A DNA stretch of 59,524 bases from Prevotella sp. CAG:1058 (GTDB lineage Bacteria; Bacteroidota; Bacteroidia; Bacteroidales; Bacteroidaceae): NCBI GenBank assembly GCA_000433175.1, contig HF986626.1:1-59524 (forward strand), in the 5' to 3' direction. The position numbers and the translations under genes were made by a program. The notes under the pieces were generated by a model. The model was not told where the DNA came from. It was given only the letters and a program-made list of their open reading frames with translations, and made no database searches. Of the stretch, positions 9,546 to 18,017 are shown one piece after another; the stretch's first letter is position 1, and every line of letters starts with the position of its first letter.

Positions 9546-10544
9546 TTATGGTATTCTACGGAACACGACAAGTTTAAGAATTATCTCGAGCAACATCGTT
9601 ATAAATGCAGCTAAAGCAAATGGCTGATATGCGTCATAACGCTTAGAGAATTTCTTTACATCCATTTTTGTTTTTTCCAATTTGTCTATGTCATCATAAA
9701 TCTTTTTCAATTCCGCTGTATTCGTTGCACGGTAGAAATGCCCACCAGCTGTTGATGCTATTTCGCTTAAAGTTTCTATATCTATGTCTGCACGCATGTT
9801 TACATATTGTGTCGTGCCACCAACTTGCATCGGATAAGGAGCCATCGTCTTGCTTCCAATTGCAATAGTGTATACGCGTATTCCAAAGCTTTTGGCTATA
9901 TTAGCGGCTGTTAATGGTGATATGTCTCCCATATTATTACTACCATCCGTCAATAAGATTACAACCTTGCTTTTTGTCTTACTGTCTTTCAGGCGTCCTA
10001 CGGCATTGGCTAGCCCCATTCCTATCGCAGTTCCGTCCTCGATAAGTCCTCTTGCAGCAATATCCGTCCTGACGTTTAGCAGCAAATTAATAAGCGAGTT
10101 ATGGTCGGTTGTCATCGGGCATTGGGTAAATGCCTCACCCGCAAAGATTGTCAATCCAATATTATCATCGGGTCTGCCAGAGATAAATTCAGATGCTACA
10201 CTTTTAGCAGCTTCTATTCTATTTGGTTTCAAATCTTCGGCAAGCATACTCGTTGAAACGTCCATGGCCAACATAATGTCTATGCCTTCGACCGTACGTT
10301 TACCCCAACTATTATATGTTTGCGGACGTGCAAGTATTATGACAACAAGTACAAACGTTACTACACGCAAAAATGCCGGCAGCCACATAAGACGTACGCG
10401 CAAACTACGCGGGGCGTACTGGTAAGCGAAAGTATCGCTCATCTTTATTGTCGGCTCGCTTTTCTTCCTGTATAGTAGATACCATATAAAATAAGGTATT
10501 AACAATAACAGTAACAGAAAATATTCTTTATTGGCAAATTCCAT
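9546..10544 (-). CDS. batA: BatA, VWA-domain membrane protein
   Basis: A 332-residue VWA protein with the same plan as BatB: hydrophobic helices at about 8-25 and 57-72, the VWA domain at about 87-290, and a C-terminal helix near 312-328. The metal site D95, S97, S99 lies in LAMDVSTSM, with LTDGSNN further on. It differs enough from BatB to be a separate old paralogue. It lies 13 nt after the BatD-like gene and 25 nt before batB within the Bat operon. Confidence 0.93.
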   Translation of the reverse strand: MEFANKEYFLLLLLLIPYFIWYLLYRKKSEPTIKMSDTFAYQYAPRSLRVRLMWLPAFLRVVTFVLVVIILARPQTYNSWGKRTVEGIDIMLAMDVSTSMLAEDLKPNRIEAAKSVASEFISGRPDDNIGLTIFAGEAFTQCPMTTDHNSLINLLLNVRTDIAARGLIEDGTAIGMGLANAVGRLKDSKTKSKVVILLTDGSNNMGDISPLTAANIAKSFGIRVYTIAIGSKTMAPYPMQVGGTTQYVNMRADIDIETLSEIASTAGGHFYRATNTAELKKIYDDIDKLEKTKMDVKKFSKRYDAYQPFALAAFITMLLEIILKLVVFRRIP

Positions 10545-10557
10545 AGTCTAAAATCTT

Positions 10558-11625
10558 CTATATCAGCAAATACGCCTGGTATACAACATAAGCAAAGAGC
10601 ACGACGCCGATGACTGACAGTGCGATTACCGTACCTTTCAACATAGTGCGCGAACGCATTTTCATCTTATCGGCTTCTGTCAGATCTGGTTCAACACGCT
10701 CGATTGTTGGTTGGTTTTCCAGTTTTGTCGTATTAATGAACTCAACGGCGTTGACGAGATTTGCATCATTCTCGTTTATCAGTGTGGAATATTTTGCGAA
10801 TTTAACCAAATCTGCAGTCATGAATAGTTCTTTCAGTTCGTCTATCATGTTTTTATCCGCCTCTTGTTGCAGGCGTGTAATGATTTCCGAACTAGTCATT
10901 TCCATGGCATTGAATCCAAACCTTGCTTTTATATATTTCCTTATTACGTCAGTAAGAAGAGTGTAATATGTCTTTTGGTCTTCAGATACTGACATTTTAT
11001 TTTCCTTGATCTGTTCAATTTCCTTTAATGCCTTTTGGTGAGGAGGCAACTTTTTAACCATGCGTATTTTAACTATCACAGGCTTATTCTCTTTCAGTCT
11101 TGTCCACAGGTAATATGTTAAAACACACATTAATACCCATACAACGCTCAACCAAAATATAGATTCCCATTCGCTCCACTCGAAGGGGTTGTTCTGTACA
11201 CCTTTAGGCGGATAGAATTTTTCAGGATGCAACGTATCAACAGGTACTGTCAACACTTTCAATGCCAGGCTTTTACTTTTATATTCCTTGCCATCGACTT
11301 TAACCTTCATTGGTGGAAGATAATAAAGGTTTTCATCGAACGATGTCAACGTGTATCTTTTTGTAATCTTAACAAGTCCGTTATCCAGTTTGGAAGTGTC
11401 AGCATCTGTATTTTGCAGGACTTCCACCCCCGGCGTAATATATTGCGACGGCTCGTATTCTGGCATTTTGACGTTGGCGCCCTTCTTCGCCGTAACGCTT
11501 AGAGTTACATTTGTCTGCTCACCGATCAAAATTTCAATCGAATCTATTTTCGATTCGACAAAAACTTGAGCCTGCAAGCATAAAACGCATGTTATAAGTG
11601 ATATTATGCAAATAATCCTTCTCAT
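10558..11625 (-). CDS. BatD-like membrane protein of the Bat operon
   Basis: A 355-residue protein with a signal peptide (about 1-20), a beta-rich periplasmic domain (about 21-150), a membrane helix (155-175), a cytoplasmic helical domain (about 176-325) and a second membrane helix at the C-terminus (328-355). The cytoplasmic part (KTYYTLLTDVIRKYIKARFG) resembles the tail of BatD and DUF4381-type proteins that sit beside DUF58 and VWA genes. Its place between the DUF58 gene and batA supports a role in the same complex. It is distinct from the full BatD encoded later in the operon. Function is inferred from context only. Confidence 0.75.
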   Translation of the reverse strand: MRRIICIISLITCVLCLQAQVFVESKIDSIEILIGEQTNVTLSVTAKKGANVKMPEYEPSQYITPGVEVLQNTDADTSKLDNGLVKITKRYTLTSFDENLYYLPPMKVKVDGKEYKSKSLALKVLTVPVDTLHPEKFYPPKGVQNNPFEWSEWESIFWLSVVWVLMCVLTYYLWTRLKENKPVIVKIRMVKKLPPHQKALKEIEQIKENKMSVSEDQKTYYTLLTDVIRKYIKARFGFNAMEMTSSEIITRLQQEADKNMIDELKELFMTADLVKFAKYSTLINENDANLVNAVEFINTTKLENQPTIERVEPDLTEADKMKMRSRTMLKGTVIALSVIGVVLFAYVVYQAYLLI

Positions 11626-11721
11626 TGTTATTTATGTGTGTGCAATTCAATTATTTTAAATTTTGCACTGTCGCTTCATTCACTTAATCAACCTTAGGTT
11701 TTATCAGTTCAGGATAACACC

Positions 11722-12591
11722 TTAACTTCTCATGGCAAATAATTGCATCAACGCCTTCACGTAATCCTGGTTGGTAGCAATGGACACGTTGTCAACATTG
11801 CTCTTGTTGAATACACTTGCAAGTGTCTTTTGCCTGTTCAACCAATATGCATGGTGTGCGTTGCGGAGCCTCTTGTCGCTTGTGTCTATATACATCTCAT
11901 GACCTGTTTCGGCATCAAGGACCTTCATCAGTCCAACATTTGGAAGCGACTCTGCGCGTGGGTCGTAGACCTGTACGGCTACAACGTCATGCTTGCGGTT
12001 GCATATCGTAAGGGCGTCGGCAAAATCATTTTTAGTATAGAAATCACTCATTAGAAAAGCCGTACATCTGCGCTTCAATGCACCTGTTAAGAACTCCACG
12101 GCCATTTTTACGTCAGTCTTCCGGCTCTCCGGATGAAAATCCAACATTTCGCGTATAATGAACAAGATATGCTTGCGTCCTTTCTTAGGCGGTATGTATT
12201 TTTCAATCTTGTCTGAGAAAAATACAACCCCTATCTTATCGTTGTTCTGAATGGCACTGAAAGCCAGCGTTGCAGCTATTTCAGTTGCCACTTCGCGTTT
12301 GGTCGCATTCTGTGTCCCGACGTCAAGAGAGCCACTCACGTCAATGAGCAACATCACTGTCAGCTCGCGCTCCTCTTCATACACTTTGACGTATGGTTTG
12401 TGGAAACGGGCCGATACGTTCCAGTCGATATCCCTTATGTCGTCTCCATACTGGTATTCACGCACTTCGCTGAATGCCATTCCACGTCCTTTAAACGCAG
12501 AATGGTATTGCCCCGCGAAGATGTTGTTACTCAGTCCCCGGGCTTTTATCTCGATTTTGCGAACCTTTTTCAGTATTTCCTGGGTATCCAT
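11722..12591 (-). CDS. DUF58 domain protein (VWA-like)
   Basis: A 289-residue cytoplasmic protein of the DUF58 family. It has the family signature from about 34 to 62 (GRGMAF, YGDDIRDIDW, SAR) and a VWA-like metal site D84, S86, S88 in IDVSGSLD. Such proteins always accompany MoxR ATPases. Its ATG overlaps the moxR stop by one base (TAATG), which indicates translational coupling. A 96-nt gap separates it from the BatD-like gene; the run still reads as one operon because no terminator is evident there. Confidence 0.92.
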   Translation of the reverse strand: MDTQEILKKVRKIEIKARGLSNNIFAGQYHSAFKGRGMAFSEVREYQYGDDIRDIDWNVSARFHKPYVKVYEEERELTVMLLIDVSGSLDVGTQNATKREVATEIAATLAFSAIQNNDKIGVVFFSDKIEKYIPPKKGRKHILFIIREMLDFHPESRKTDVKMAVEFLTGALKRRCTAFLMSDFYTKNDFADALTICNRKHDVVAVQVYDPRAESLPNVGLMKVLDAETGHEMYIDTSDKRLRNAHHAYWLNRQKTLASVFNKSNVDNVSIATNQDYVKALMQLFAMRS

Positions 12592-13586
12592 TAAGGAACC
12601 TCCACCTTATTTATAATGTCACTAACAATCTCTTCACTCGTAACGTTTGTTGCTTCAGCCTCGTATGAGAGGCCTATTCTGTGGCGGAGAACGTCATGAG
12701 CCACAGCGCGTACATCTTCGGGGATCACATATCCGCGGCGTTTGATGAATGCGTATGCCCGTGATGCTTTTGCCAGGTTGATGCTGGCACGAGGACTTCC
12801 GCCGAATGTTATAAGGTCTTTAAGCTGTGCCAGGCCGTAACGTTCGGGATAGCGCGTTGCAAAGACCAAATCGGCAATATATTGCTCAATTTTTTCGTCG
12901 ATATACACTTTTCTGACTACTTCGCGTGCAGTTATGATTTCATCGGCTGTTATTACAGGCACAACTTCTGGTAGCGATCCTTGCAAGTTCTCACGTATGA
13001 TGAGTTTTTCCTCTTCAAGAGTCGGGTAGTCAATTATTACTTTCAACATGAAACGGTCAACCTGTGCTTCAGGCAGCGGATATGTACCTTCCTGCTCGAT
13101 CGGGTTTTGGGTTGCCATTACAAGGAACGGTCGTGGCAGGTCAAAAGTTTCACTGCCTATCGTGACTTGGTGTTCCTGCATCGCTTCAAGCAGGGCACTC
13201 TGCACTTTTGCTGGCGCACGGTTGATCTCGTCAGCTAAAACAAAATTTGCGAAGACCGGTCCTTTCTTTACCTGGAATTTCTCATCTTTCTGCGAGTAAA
13301 TCATAGTACCGGTTACGTCAGCCGGCAACAAGTCGGGAGTAAACTGAATCCTGCTATATTTTGCATCTACAAGTTGCGCAAGTGTTTTTATCGCTAAAGT
13401 TTTTGCCAACCCTGGTACACCTTCGAGAAGGATGTGGCCGTCACTTAAAAGTCCTATGAGCAATGTATCGACCAAATGCTTCTGACCAACAATGACGCGG
13501 TTCATTCCCAATGTCAGGTTTGAAACGAACGCACTCTTCTGCTCTATCAAGATATTCAGTTCACGGATATCTATTGATTCTGCCAT
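12591..13586 (-). CDS. MoxR-family AAA+ ATPase
   Basis: A 331-residue AAA+ ATPase of the MoxR family, a chaperone thought to act on the VWA proteins encoded downstream. Walker A is GVPGLAKT at 56-63 and Walker B is LADE at 117-120 in VLADEINRAPAK. The sensor stretch VMATQNPIEQEGTYPLPEAQ, typical of MoxR, is present. This is the first gene of the Bat operon; a TATTTTTG promoter element lies 41 nt upstream, preceded by a 750-bp gene-free region. Confidence 0.95.
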   Translation of the reverse strand: MAESIDIRELNILIEQKSAFVSNLTLGMNRVIVGQKHLVDTLLIGLLSDGHILLEGVPGLAKTLAIKTLAQLVDAKYSRIQFTPDLLPADVTGTMIYSQKDEKFQVKKGPVFANFVLADEINRAPAKVQSALLEAMQEHQVTIGSETFDLPRPFLVMATQNPIEQEGTYPLPEAQVDRFMLKVIIDYPTLEEEKLIIRENLQGSLPEVVPVITADEIITAREVVRKVYIDEKIEQYIADLVFATRYPERYGLAQLKDLITFGGSPRASINLAKASRAYAFIKRRGYVIPEDVRAVAHDVLRHRIGLSYEAEATNVTSEEIVSDIINKVEVP

Positions 13587-13626
13587 AATTCTTCTAATTT
13601 ATTATTCCACTTTTTGAATTTAAGCG

Positions 13627-13634
13627 CAAAAATA
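13627..13634 (-). promoter_or_regulatory. -7 element of the moxR/Bat operon
   Basis: Reading the minus strand, TATTTTTG matches the Bacteroidota -7 consensus TAnnTTTG, 41 nt before the moxR start. No clear TTTG -33 box stands 19-21 nt upstream, so the match is partial. Confidence 0.5.
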
Positions 13635-13996
13635 CTACTTTATGGAGTTTTGGACTAAATTTTGAGACTAAATAATATTAAAATAAGTCACCTATACACT
13701 TATTTAACGGCAGTTCAATTATTTTTTATTCGAATTATGGTCATAAATGATGGGGCGTTATGATTTTCAGGTAGATGAATAAAGGTACTTGACAGATAGG
13801 GCTTGTTACTTTTTTATAATATAAAACTGATTTATCACATGATAATTTTGATGCTTGTTAATTTAAGGTTACTGGAATAAAATATTAAGTTGGGTCGCAA
13901 TAAATATTATATTGAATAATTAATTTTATATTGCTTATTATCAGATTGTTATAAATATTAATAGCTCAAATATTTCAACCATGATTCTTATGAGTT

Positions 13997-14081
13997 TCAA
14001 GAGATTACTTTTTAATGTGCGAAAGGATGCCTCTTGTCTCCTGATAGGTTGTTTTTTGTAAGCTGAAAGGTTACCTGTCGC
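13997..14081. repeat. Four-dyad 22-bp-pitch array, copy B (degenerate)
   Basis: Units of 19 nt start at 13997, 14019, 14041 and 14063, with spacers tgt, ctc and aag. Unit 4 (ctgaaaggttacctgtcgc) is near consensus; unit 1 keeps only about 13 of 19 consensus bases. The dyads are poorer than in the other copies but the 22-nt register is exact. It lies between the 3' end of ald and the 5' end of moxR. Confidence 0.75.
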
Positions 14082-14224
14082 ATTTGATACGGTTTTCAAT
14101 GAATTTCTATCGATTAATTCTTCAATTGGAAGCTTAATAATGTTAGAGTTTTGTGGCTATATTATGAAAATAATAAAAATGGTCGGTTTTTATTGGAGAT
14201 TATGATTAATTACTAATATAATTA

Positions 14225-14285
14225 ACCGCCCTTCAAGTAAATTATGATCCATTCGTAAGTGGTTATAAATTACTTGAGGGGCGGT
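14225..14285 (-). terminator. Large hairpin downstream of ald
   Basis: Arms 14225-14240 and 14270-14285 are 16-nt inverted repeats with one mismatch, around a 29-nt loop that can itself fold (ccattcgtaagtgg). It starts 57 nt past the ald stop. The following minus-strand sequence is AT-rich rather than a pure T-run, so termination is likely but not certain. Confidence 0.65.
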
Positions 14286-14341
14286 CTTATTGTGTTAAAG
14301 CACGAAATTTACATTATTCGTTCCTTAAATATTAATATAAA

Positions 14342-15448
14342 TCAAAGACTTATAGGCTCATATGGCATATTGAATACATCGGCTACAGCTTTATAGGTTA
14401 TTTTTCCTTCGACGATGTTCAGTCCTTTATATAATGCCTGATTCTCGCGGCATGCTTCACGCCAACCTTTGTCTGCCAAAGCTATGGCATATTTTAATGT
14501 GGCGTTGGTCAAGGCTGTTGTCGAGGTGTTGGGGACTGCGCCTGGTATGTTTGCGACAGCGTAATGAACGATTCCATCGACTTCGTAAGTAGGTTCGCTG
14601 TGTGTTGTCGGATGTGAAGTCTCAAAACATCCGCCCTGGTCTATTGCGACGTCAACCAAAATAGTTCCCGGTTCCATCGTCTTAAGCATCTCGCGAGTAA
14701 TAAGTTTGGGAGCCTTGTCTCCGGGAACGAGCACGGCACCTATGATAATATCTGCGTCCTTAATTTCCTTCCCTATATTTTGTGCTGATGAATACAAGGT
14801 GTTTACATTAGCCGGCATATTTATTGATAGTTCGTGAAGCAGCGGTAACGATATGTCGGCAATTACGACATCAGCTCCCATTCCAGCAGCCATACGGGCT
14901 GCCGCCTGACCTACAATACCACCACCGATTACTACGACCTTTGTCGGCATTACGCCAGGCACACCACATATCAATTTTCCTTTGCCTCCTTTGGTCTTTT
15001 GCAAATAATATGTACCATTAATTGTTGCCATTCGTCCGGCAATTTCGCTCATAGGAACAAGCAATGGTAACGATCCGTCAGCTAGCTGTACCGTTTCGTA
15101 TGCAAGGCATACGCCTCCGCTTTTTACCATTGCTTCGGTCAGCTCACGACTGCATGCAAAATGGAAATATGTAAACACCAGCTGCCCTTTACGGATAAGT
15201 GGATATTCGGGAGATATAGGTTCTTTCACTTTGATTATCATGTCGGCAGTAGCATAAACGTCTTCTATGCTTGGCAGTATTTGGGCTCCAACACTTAAAT
15301 ACATATCATCAGTAAAACCACTACCCTCGCCTGCGGTCTTTTGTACATAGACACTATGTCCGTGTTTTATTAATTCAGATACACCAGCTGGCGTCATTCC
15401 TACACGATTCTCATTGTTCTTAATCTCTTTTGGAATACCGATTTTCAT
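14342..15448 (-). CDS. ald: Alanine dehydrogenase
   Basis: Interconverts L-alanine and pyruvate plus ammonia with NAD+, in the cytoplasm. The 368-residue length is typical. The N-terminus has MKIGIPKEIKNNENRVGMTP (catalytic domain), and the Rossmann fold is at about 168-200 (KVVVIGGGIVGQAAARMAAG). The VDVAIDQGG and YAVANIPGAVPNTST motifs of the family follow. It is monocistronic: a terminator-like hairpin lies downstream and a -7 element (15543-15550) about 95 nt upstream, next to the terminator of the preceding operon. Confidence 0.95.
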   Translation of the reverse strand: MKIGIPKEIKNNENRVGMTPAGVSELIKHGHSVYVQKTAGEGSGFTDDMYLSVGAQILPSIEDVYATADMIIKVKEPISPEYPLIRKGQLVFTYFHFACSRELTEAMVKSGGVCLAYETVQLADGSLPLLVPMSEIAGRMATINGTYYLQKTKGGKGKLICGVPGVMPTKVVVIGGGIVGQAAARMAAGMGADVVIADISLPLLHELSINMPANVNTLYSSAQNIGKEIKDADIIIGAVLVPGDKAPKLITREMLKTMEPGTILVDVAIDQGGCFETSHPTTHSEPTYEVDGIVHYAVANIPGAVPNTSTTALTNATLKYAIALADKGWREACRENQALYKGLNIVEGKITYKAVADVFNMPYEPISL

Positions 15449-15542
15449 AGTAATTAAGATTTTAGTTAAACAAATTATCTTTATTAAGAAGATAAAGTAG
15501 CACGGAGTATTAAATTATTCACTACTACGTATTTATCCGTGG

Positions 15543-15550
15543 CAAAGATA
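15543..15550 (-). promoter_or_regulatory. -7 element upstream of ald
   Basis: Minus-strand TATCTTTG matches TAnnTTTG. It gives a leader of about 90 nt before ald and sits directly after the DUF2461 operon terminator. No good -33 box was seen. Confidence 0.45.
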
Positions 15551-15553
15551 AGA

Positions 15554-15590
15554 AAAATCCTGTTACATTATCATTCTGCAACAGGATTTT
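15554..15590 (-). terminator. Intrinsic terminator of the nusB-DUF2461 operon
   Basis: Perfect 11-nt arms at 15554-15564 and 15580-15590 around a 15-nt loop; on the minus strand the stem is followed by a T-run. It begins 8 nt after the DUF2461 stop. Confidence 0.85.
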
Positions 15591-15597
15591 TTTATTA

Positions 15598-16296
15598 TTA
15601 TTCATAATCATCTATAACCGAATTAATAAAATCCATCATAGGTTTGCCGATTTTTAATATTTCGCTCATATCATCAAGCCATTTGTCTCCCTCAAAGAAT
15701 GAATCCGGCACAGCTTTCCAACAACAATAATCCTTCATACGGATATATTGTATAAACTCATAATCCCTCGGAAAACCTGATGGTGCAGTCTTTAAACTTT
15801 CAAGACCAAATCCTTTCGGCGAGTCCCAATTGTTTCCACCAGGATGTCCAAACGTTTCTACGAAAGTCTTGCTTTCAACTATTTTCCTCCATTGGTCAAT
15901 GTTTGCCATTATCTCGTTTCTGCAAGATGTAAGAATATTAGTCGGTAGCCAATAATTACCACAAGAAACAAGACAATGCCCAGGCTCGAGATGTATGTAA
16001 TATCCGCCATGAAAGGCCTTTTTCCCATGTGCGGCTATGTATGCCCCTAGATAGGTCTTGTAAGGAGACTTGTCCGTGGAGAAACGCGTGTCACGATAAA
16101 ACCTGTATGTTGTATCCTTTACAGTAAGATGTTTTACGGAAGAATCAAATTCGGATATACGTAGTATGGCGGCACTAATGCCTTCTTCAAAATCAGCCCT
16201 AACAGCGTTATACTCTTCTTTATGTTCTGTAAACCATTCACGGCTGTTTTGTTTCTTAATTCCATCTAAAAAACTAAGAATCCTTTTGGCTTGCAT
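15598..16296 (-). CDS. DUF2461 family protein
   Basis: A 232-residue cytoplasmic protein of the DUF2461 family (YheH-like in older naming). Recognisable parts are the N-terminal FLDGIKKQNSREWFTEHKEE segment, the YRFYRDTRFSTDKSPYKTYLG core and the GGYYIHLEPGHCLVSCG stretch. The family is widespread, but its biochemical role is not known to me. It is the last gene of the nusB operon, 26 nt after nth, and is followed at once by a terminator. Confidence 0.85.
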   Translation of the reverse strand: MQAKRILSFLDGIKKQNSREWFTEHKEEYNAVRADFEEGISAAILRISEFDSSVKHLTVKDTTYRFYRDTRFSTDKSPYKTYLGAYIAAHGKKAFHGGYYIHLEPGHCLVSCGNYWLPTNILTSCRNEIMANIDQWRKIVESKTFVETFGHPGGNNWDSPKGFGLESLKTAPSGFPRDYEFIQYIRMKDYCCWKAVPDSFFEGDKWLDDMSEILKIGKPMMDFINSVIDDYE

Positions 16297-16322
16297 ATTT
16301 ATGTATGTTTATTAACCGACAA

Positions 16323-16973
16323 TCATGATAGTTTTGAACCGTCAAATATTTTAGGACAGAATTTATCAAACGGACATTTTTCACAGTGTGGAGTACGGCT
16401 CGTACAAACGTAGCGGCCATGTAACAGAAGCCAATGATGAGCGTCTGACACTAATTGTTCCGGAATGTTTTTCATCAACTCATTCTCGACTTTCAAAGGA
16501 GTGTCACTATTTTTTGATACCAGTCCAAGTCTGTGGCTTACGCGGAACACATGCGTGTCGACAGCTATTGCAGAACGACCATATGCCACAGCCTGTATTA
16601 CATTCGCTGTTTTACGCCCAACTCCAGGCAGTTTCAGTAACTCCTCAAATGTTTTCGGGACTTCACTGTTGTATTTTTCAACTAATATGCGTGACATTTC
16701 TGTCAAATGACGAGCTTTTGAGTTAGGATATGATATGCTTTTTATATATTCATATACTTCGTCGGGCTCAGATTCGGCCATTGATTTTGCGTCTGGGTAA
16801 CGTTCGAATAACGCAGGAGTAACAATATTAACCCTCTTGTCCGTACACTGTGCACTAAGTATGACAGCGACTAGTAGTTGAAAGACGCTGCCATACTCAA
16901 GCTCTGTTGTAACTACAGGCATTTCATTTTGGAAATACCCTAGCACAAATTTATATCTATCCTTTTTGTTCAT
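16323..16973 (-). CDS. nth: Endonuclease III
   Basis: A base-excision repair glycosylase/AP lyase that removes oxidised pyrimidines from DNA. The 216-residue protein has the helix-hairpin-helix LPGVGRKT with catalytic Lys121, the catalytic Asp139 in AVDTHVFRV, and the four-cysteine [4Fe-4S] loop C190-x6-C197-x2-C200-x5-C206. All key residues are present. Its start lies inside the end of the DUF5606 gene (17-nt overlap), which indicates coupling. Confidence 0.96.
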   Translation of the reverse strand: MNKKDRYKFVLGYFQNEMPVVTTELEYGSVFQLLVAVILSAQCTDKRVNIVTPALFERYPDAKSMAESEPDEVYEYIKSISYPNSKARHLTEMSRILVEKYNSEVPKTFEELLKLPGVGRKTANVIQAVAYGRSAIAVDTHVFRVSHRLGLVSKNSDTPLKVENELMKNIPEQLVSDAHHWLLLHGRYVCTSRTPHCEKCPFDKFCPKIFDGSKLS

Positions 16974-17391
16974 TGTCCCCTTCGCTATTATCAGCAGGGT
17001 CAGTAAAGTCCGTTATACCGTTATTTACCAATATGTCGTACCATTGCAGAAGTTTCTTAATATCACTATCATGTACACGCTCACGGTCAAAATCAGGTAG
17101 GATTTCCGCAAAATAGCTGCGTAATTCTTTGGTGTCGCATTTCTTATAATTCAATGAAGTCTGTTTCCCTTCTTCTTTTTTATAAAGATTTGCTAAGACC
17201 TTTGTCAACGGTATATCTTCTGACTCTGTATAGATTGCTATGTCATTCAAGCTGGTTACACTGTCACTTGCAAAAACAGGAAGACGCTTGTGAGTCTCAT
17301 CAACTTTTTCAACAATTAGATTAGTCTTACCTCTTGAAACAAGTTTGTAAAGTCCAGGCTTACCTGAAATAGAAAGAATTGTCTGTTCCAT
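16957..17391 (-). CDS. DUF5606 family protein
   Basis: A 144-residue cytoplasmic protein of a family restricted to Bacteroidota. The N-terminus (ILSISGKPGLYKLVSRGKTN) looks like a small SH3-like barrel; the C-terminal tail after about 130 is acidic and probably disordered. The function is unknown. It lies 44 nt after coaE and overlaps nth by 17 nt. Confidence 0.82.
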   Translation of the reverse strand: MEQTILSISGKPGLYKLVSRGKTNLIVEKVDETHKRLPVFASDSVTSLNDIAIYTESEDIPLTKVLANLYKKEEGKQTSLNYKKCDTKELRSYFAEILPDFDRERVHDSDIKKLLQWYDILVNNGITDFTDPADNSEGDNEQKG

Positions 17392-17435
17392 TTTTACTAT
17401 AAATTTATTACAGTTAGAAATTATTTATGTTTTAA

Positions 17436-18002
17436 TTAATGGGTATCAATGTCCAACGAGGCCAAAACCTTGTCTATTTGATTATCGAGGTTTGTTATGC
17501 CATCATTTATTATCACGAAATCACTAAGTGCCATTACATTTTCTTGTGGCATCTGCTTGTCAATCCATTCTAAAGCTTTATGTTTAGATATTCCGTCACG
17601 ATTAATTATTCGTTCCAATCTTACTTCAATAGGTGCTGTAATACATATAACTTTATCAACAAGTTTGTCAAATCCACTGGAGAACAATATGGCACATTCC
17701 ATCCAACACATTTTTGATTTTATAAAATCAGTTGCAACAGCCGGATGTATTATGTTGTTTATCTTCTGAGTGTTTGTTTCACTTGCAAGGAGGAATTGTG
17801 ATAAGACAGCCTTATTTAAGGTTTTACCATCATATAAATTTTCACCAACGACATTCTTCAGCTTAGTTTGGATTTCTGCAGATGATGCGATAATCTGTTT
17901 AGCTGCATTATCGCAGTCGTAAATTGAAAAGCCACGTTTTTCCAATAATCTGCAAACATAACTTTTGCCGCTTCCTATACCTCCTGTTATAGCAATCTTC
18001 AT
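17436..18002 (-). CDS. coaE: Dephospho-CoA kinase
   Basis: Phosphorylates dephospho-CoA to CoA, the last step of coenzyme A synthesis. The 188-residue protein has the P-loop GGIGSGKS at about residues 7-14, YDCDNAAKQI (the substrate-binding Asp region) and the lid stretch RLERIINRDGISKHKALEWI. The length is slightly short but complete. It lies 15 nt after the ybbR-like gene and 44 nt before DUF5606. Confidence 0.95.
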   Translation of the reverse strand: MKIAITGGIGSGKSYVCRLLEKRGFSIYDCDNAAKQIIASSAEIQTKLKNVVGENLYDGKTLNKAVLSQFLLASETNTQKINNIIHPAVATDFIKSKMCWMECAILFSSGFDKLVDKVICITAPIEVRLERIINRDGISKHKALEWIDKQMPQENVMALSDFVIINDGITNLDNQIDKVLASLDIDTH

Positions 18003-18017
18003 AATAATACGTATTTA

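Larger units (their letters stand above)
13587..14341. other. Gene-free region between moxR and ald
   Basis: About 750 AT-rich bases without a credible ORF. It holds the moxR -7 element (13627-13634), repeat array copy B (13997-14081) and the hairpin after ald (14225-14285). Nothing recognisable was seen in 13640-13990. Confidence 0.8.

Noticed and set aside
9850..10425. 191-codon plus-strand ORF
   Set aside because: Antisense to batA, whose VWA motifs are intact.
13587..14341. tRNA or riboswitch in the longer gaps
   Set aside because: No cloverleaf or known riboswitch core was recognised by eye in any of the gene-free regions; a covariance-model search would be needed to exclude small RNAs.
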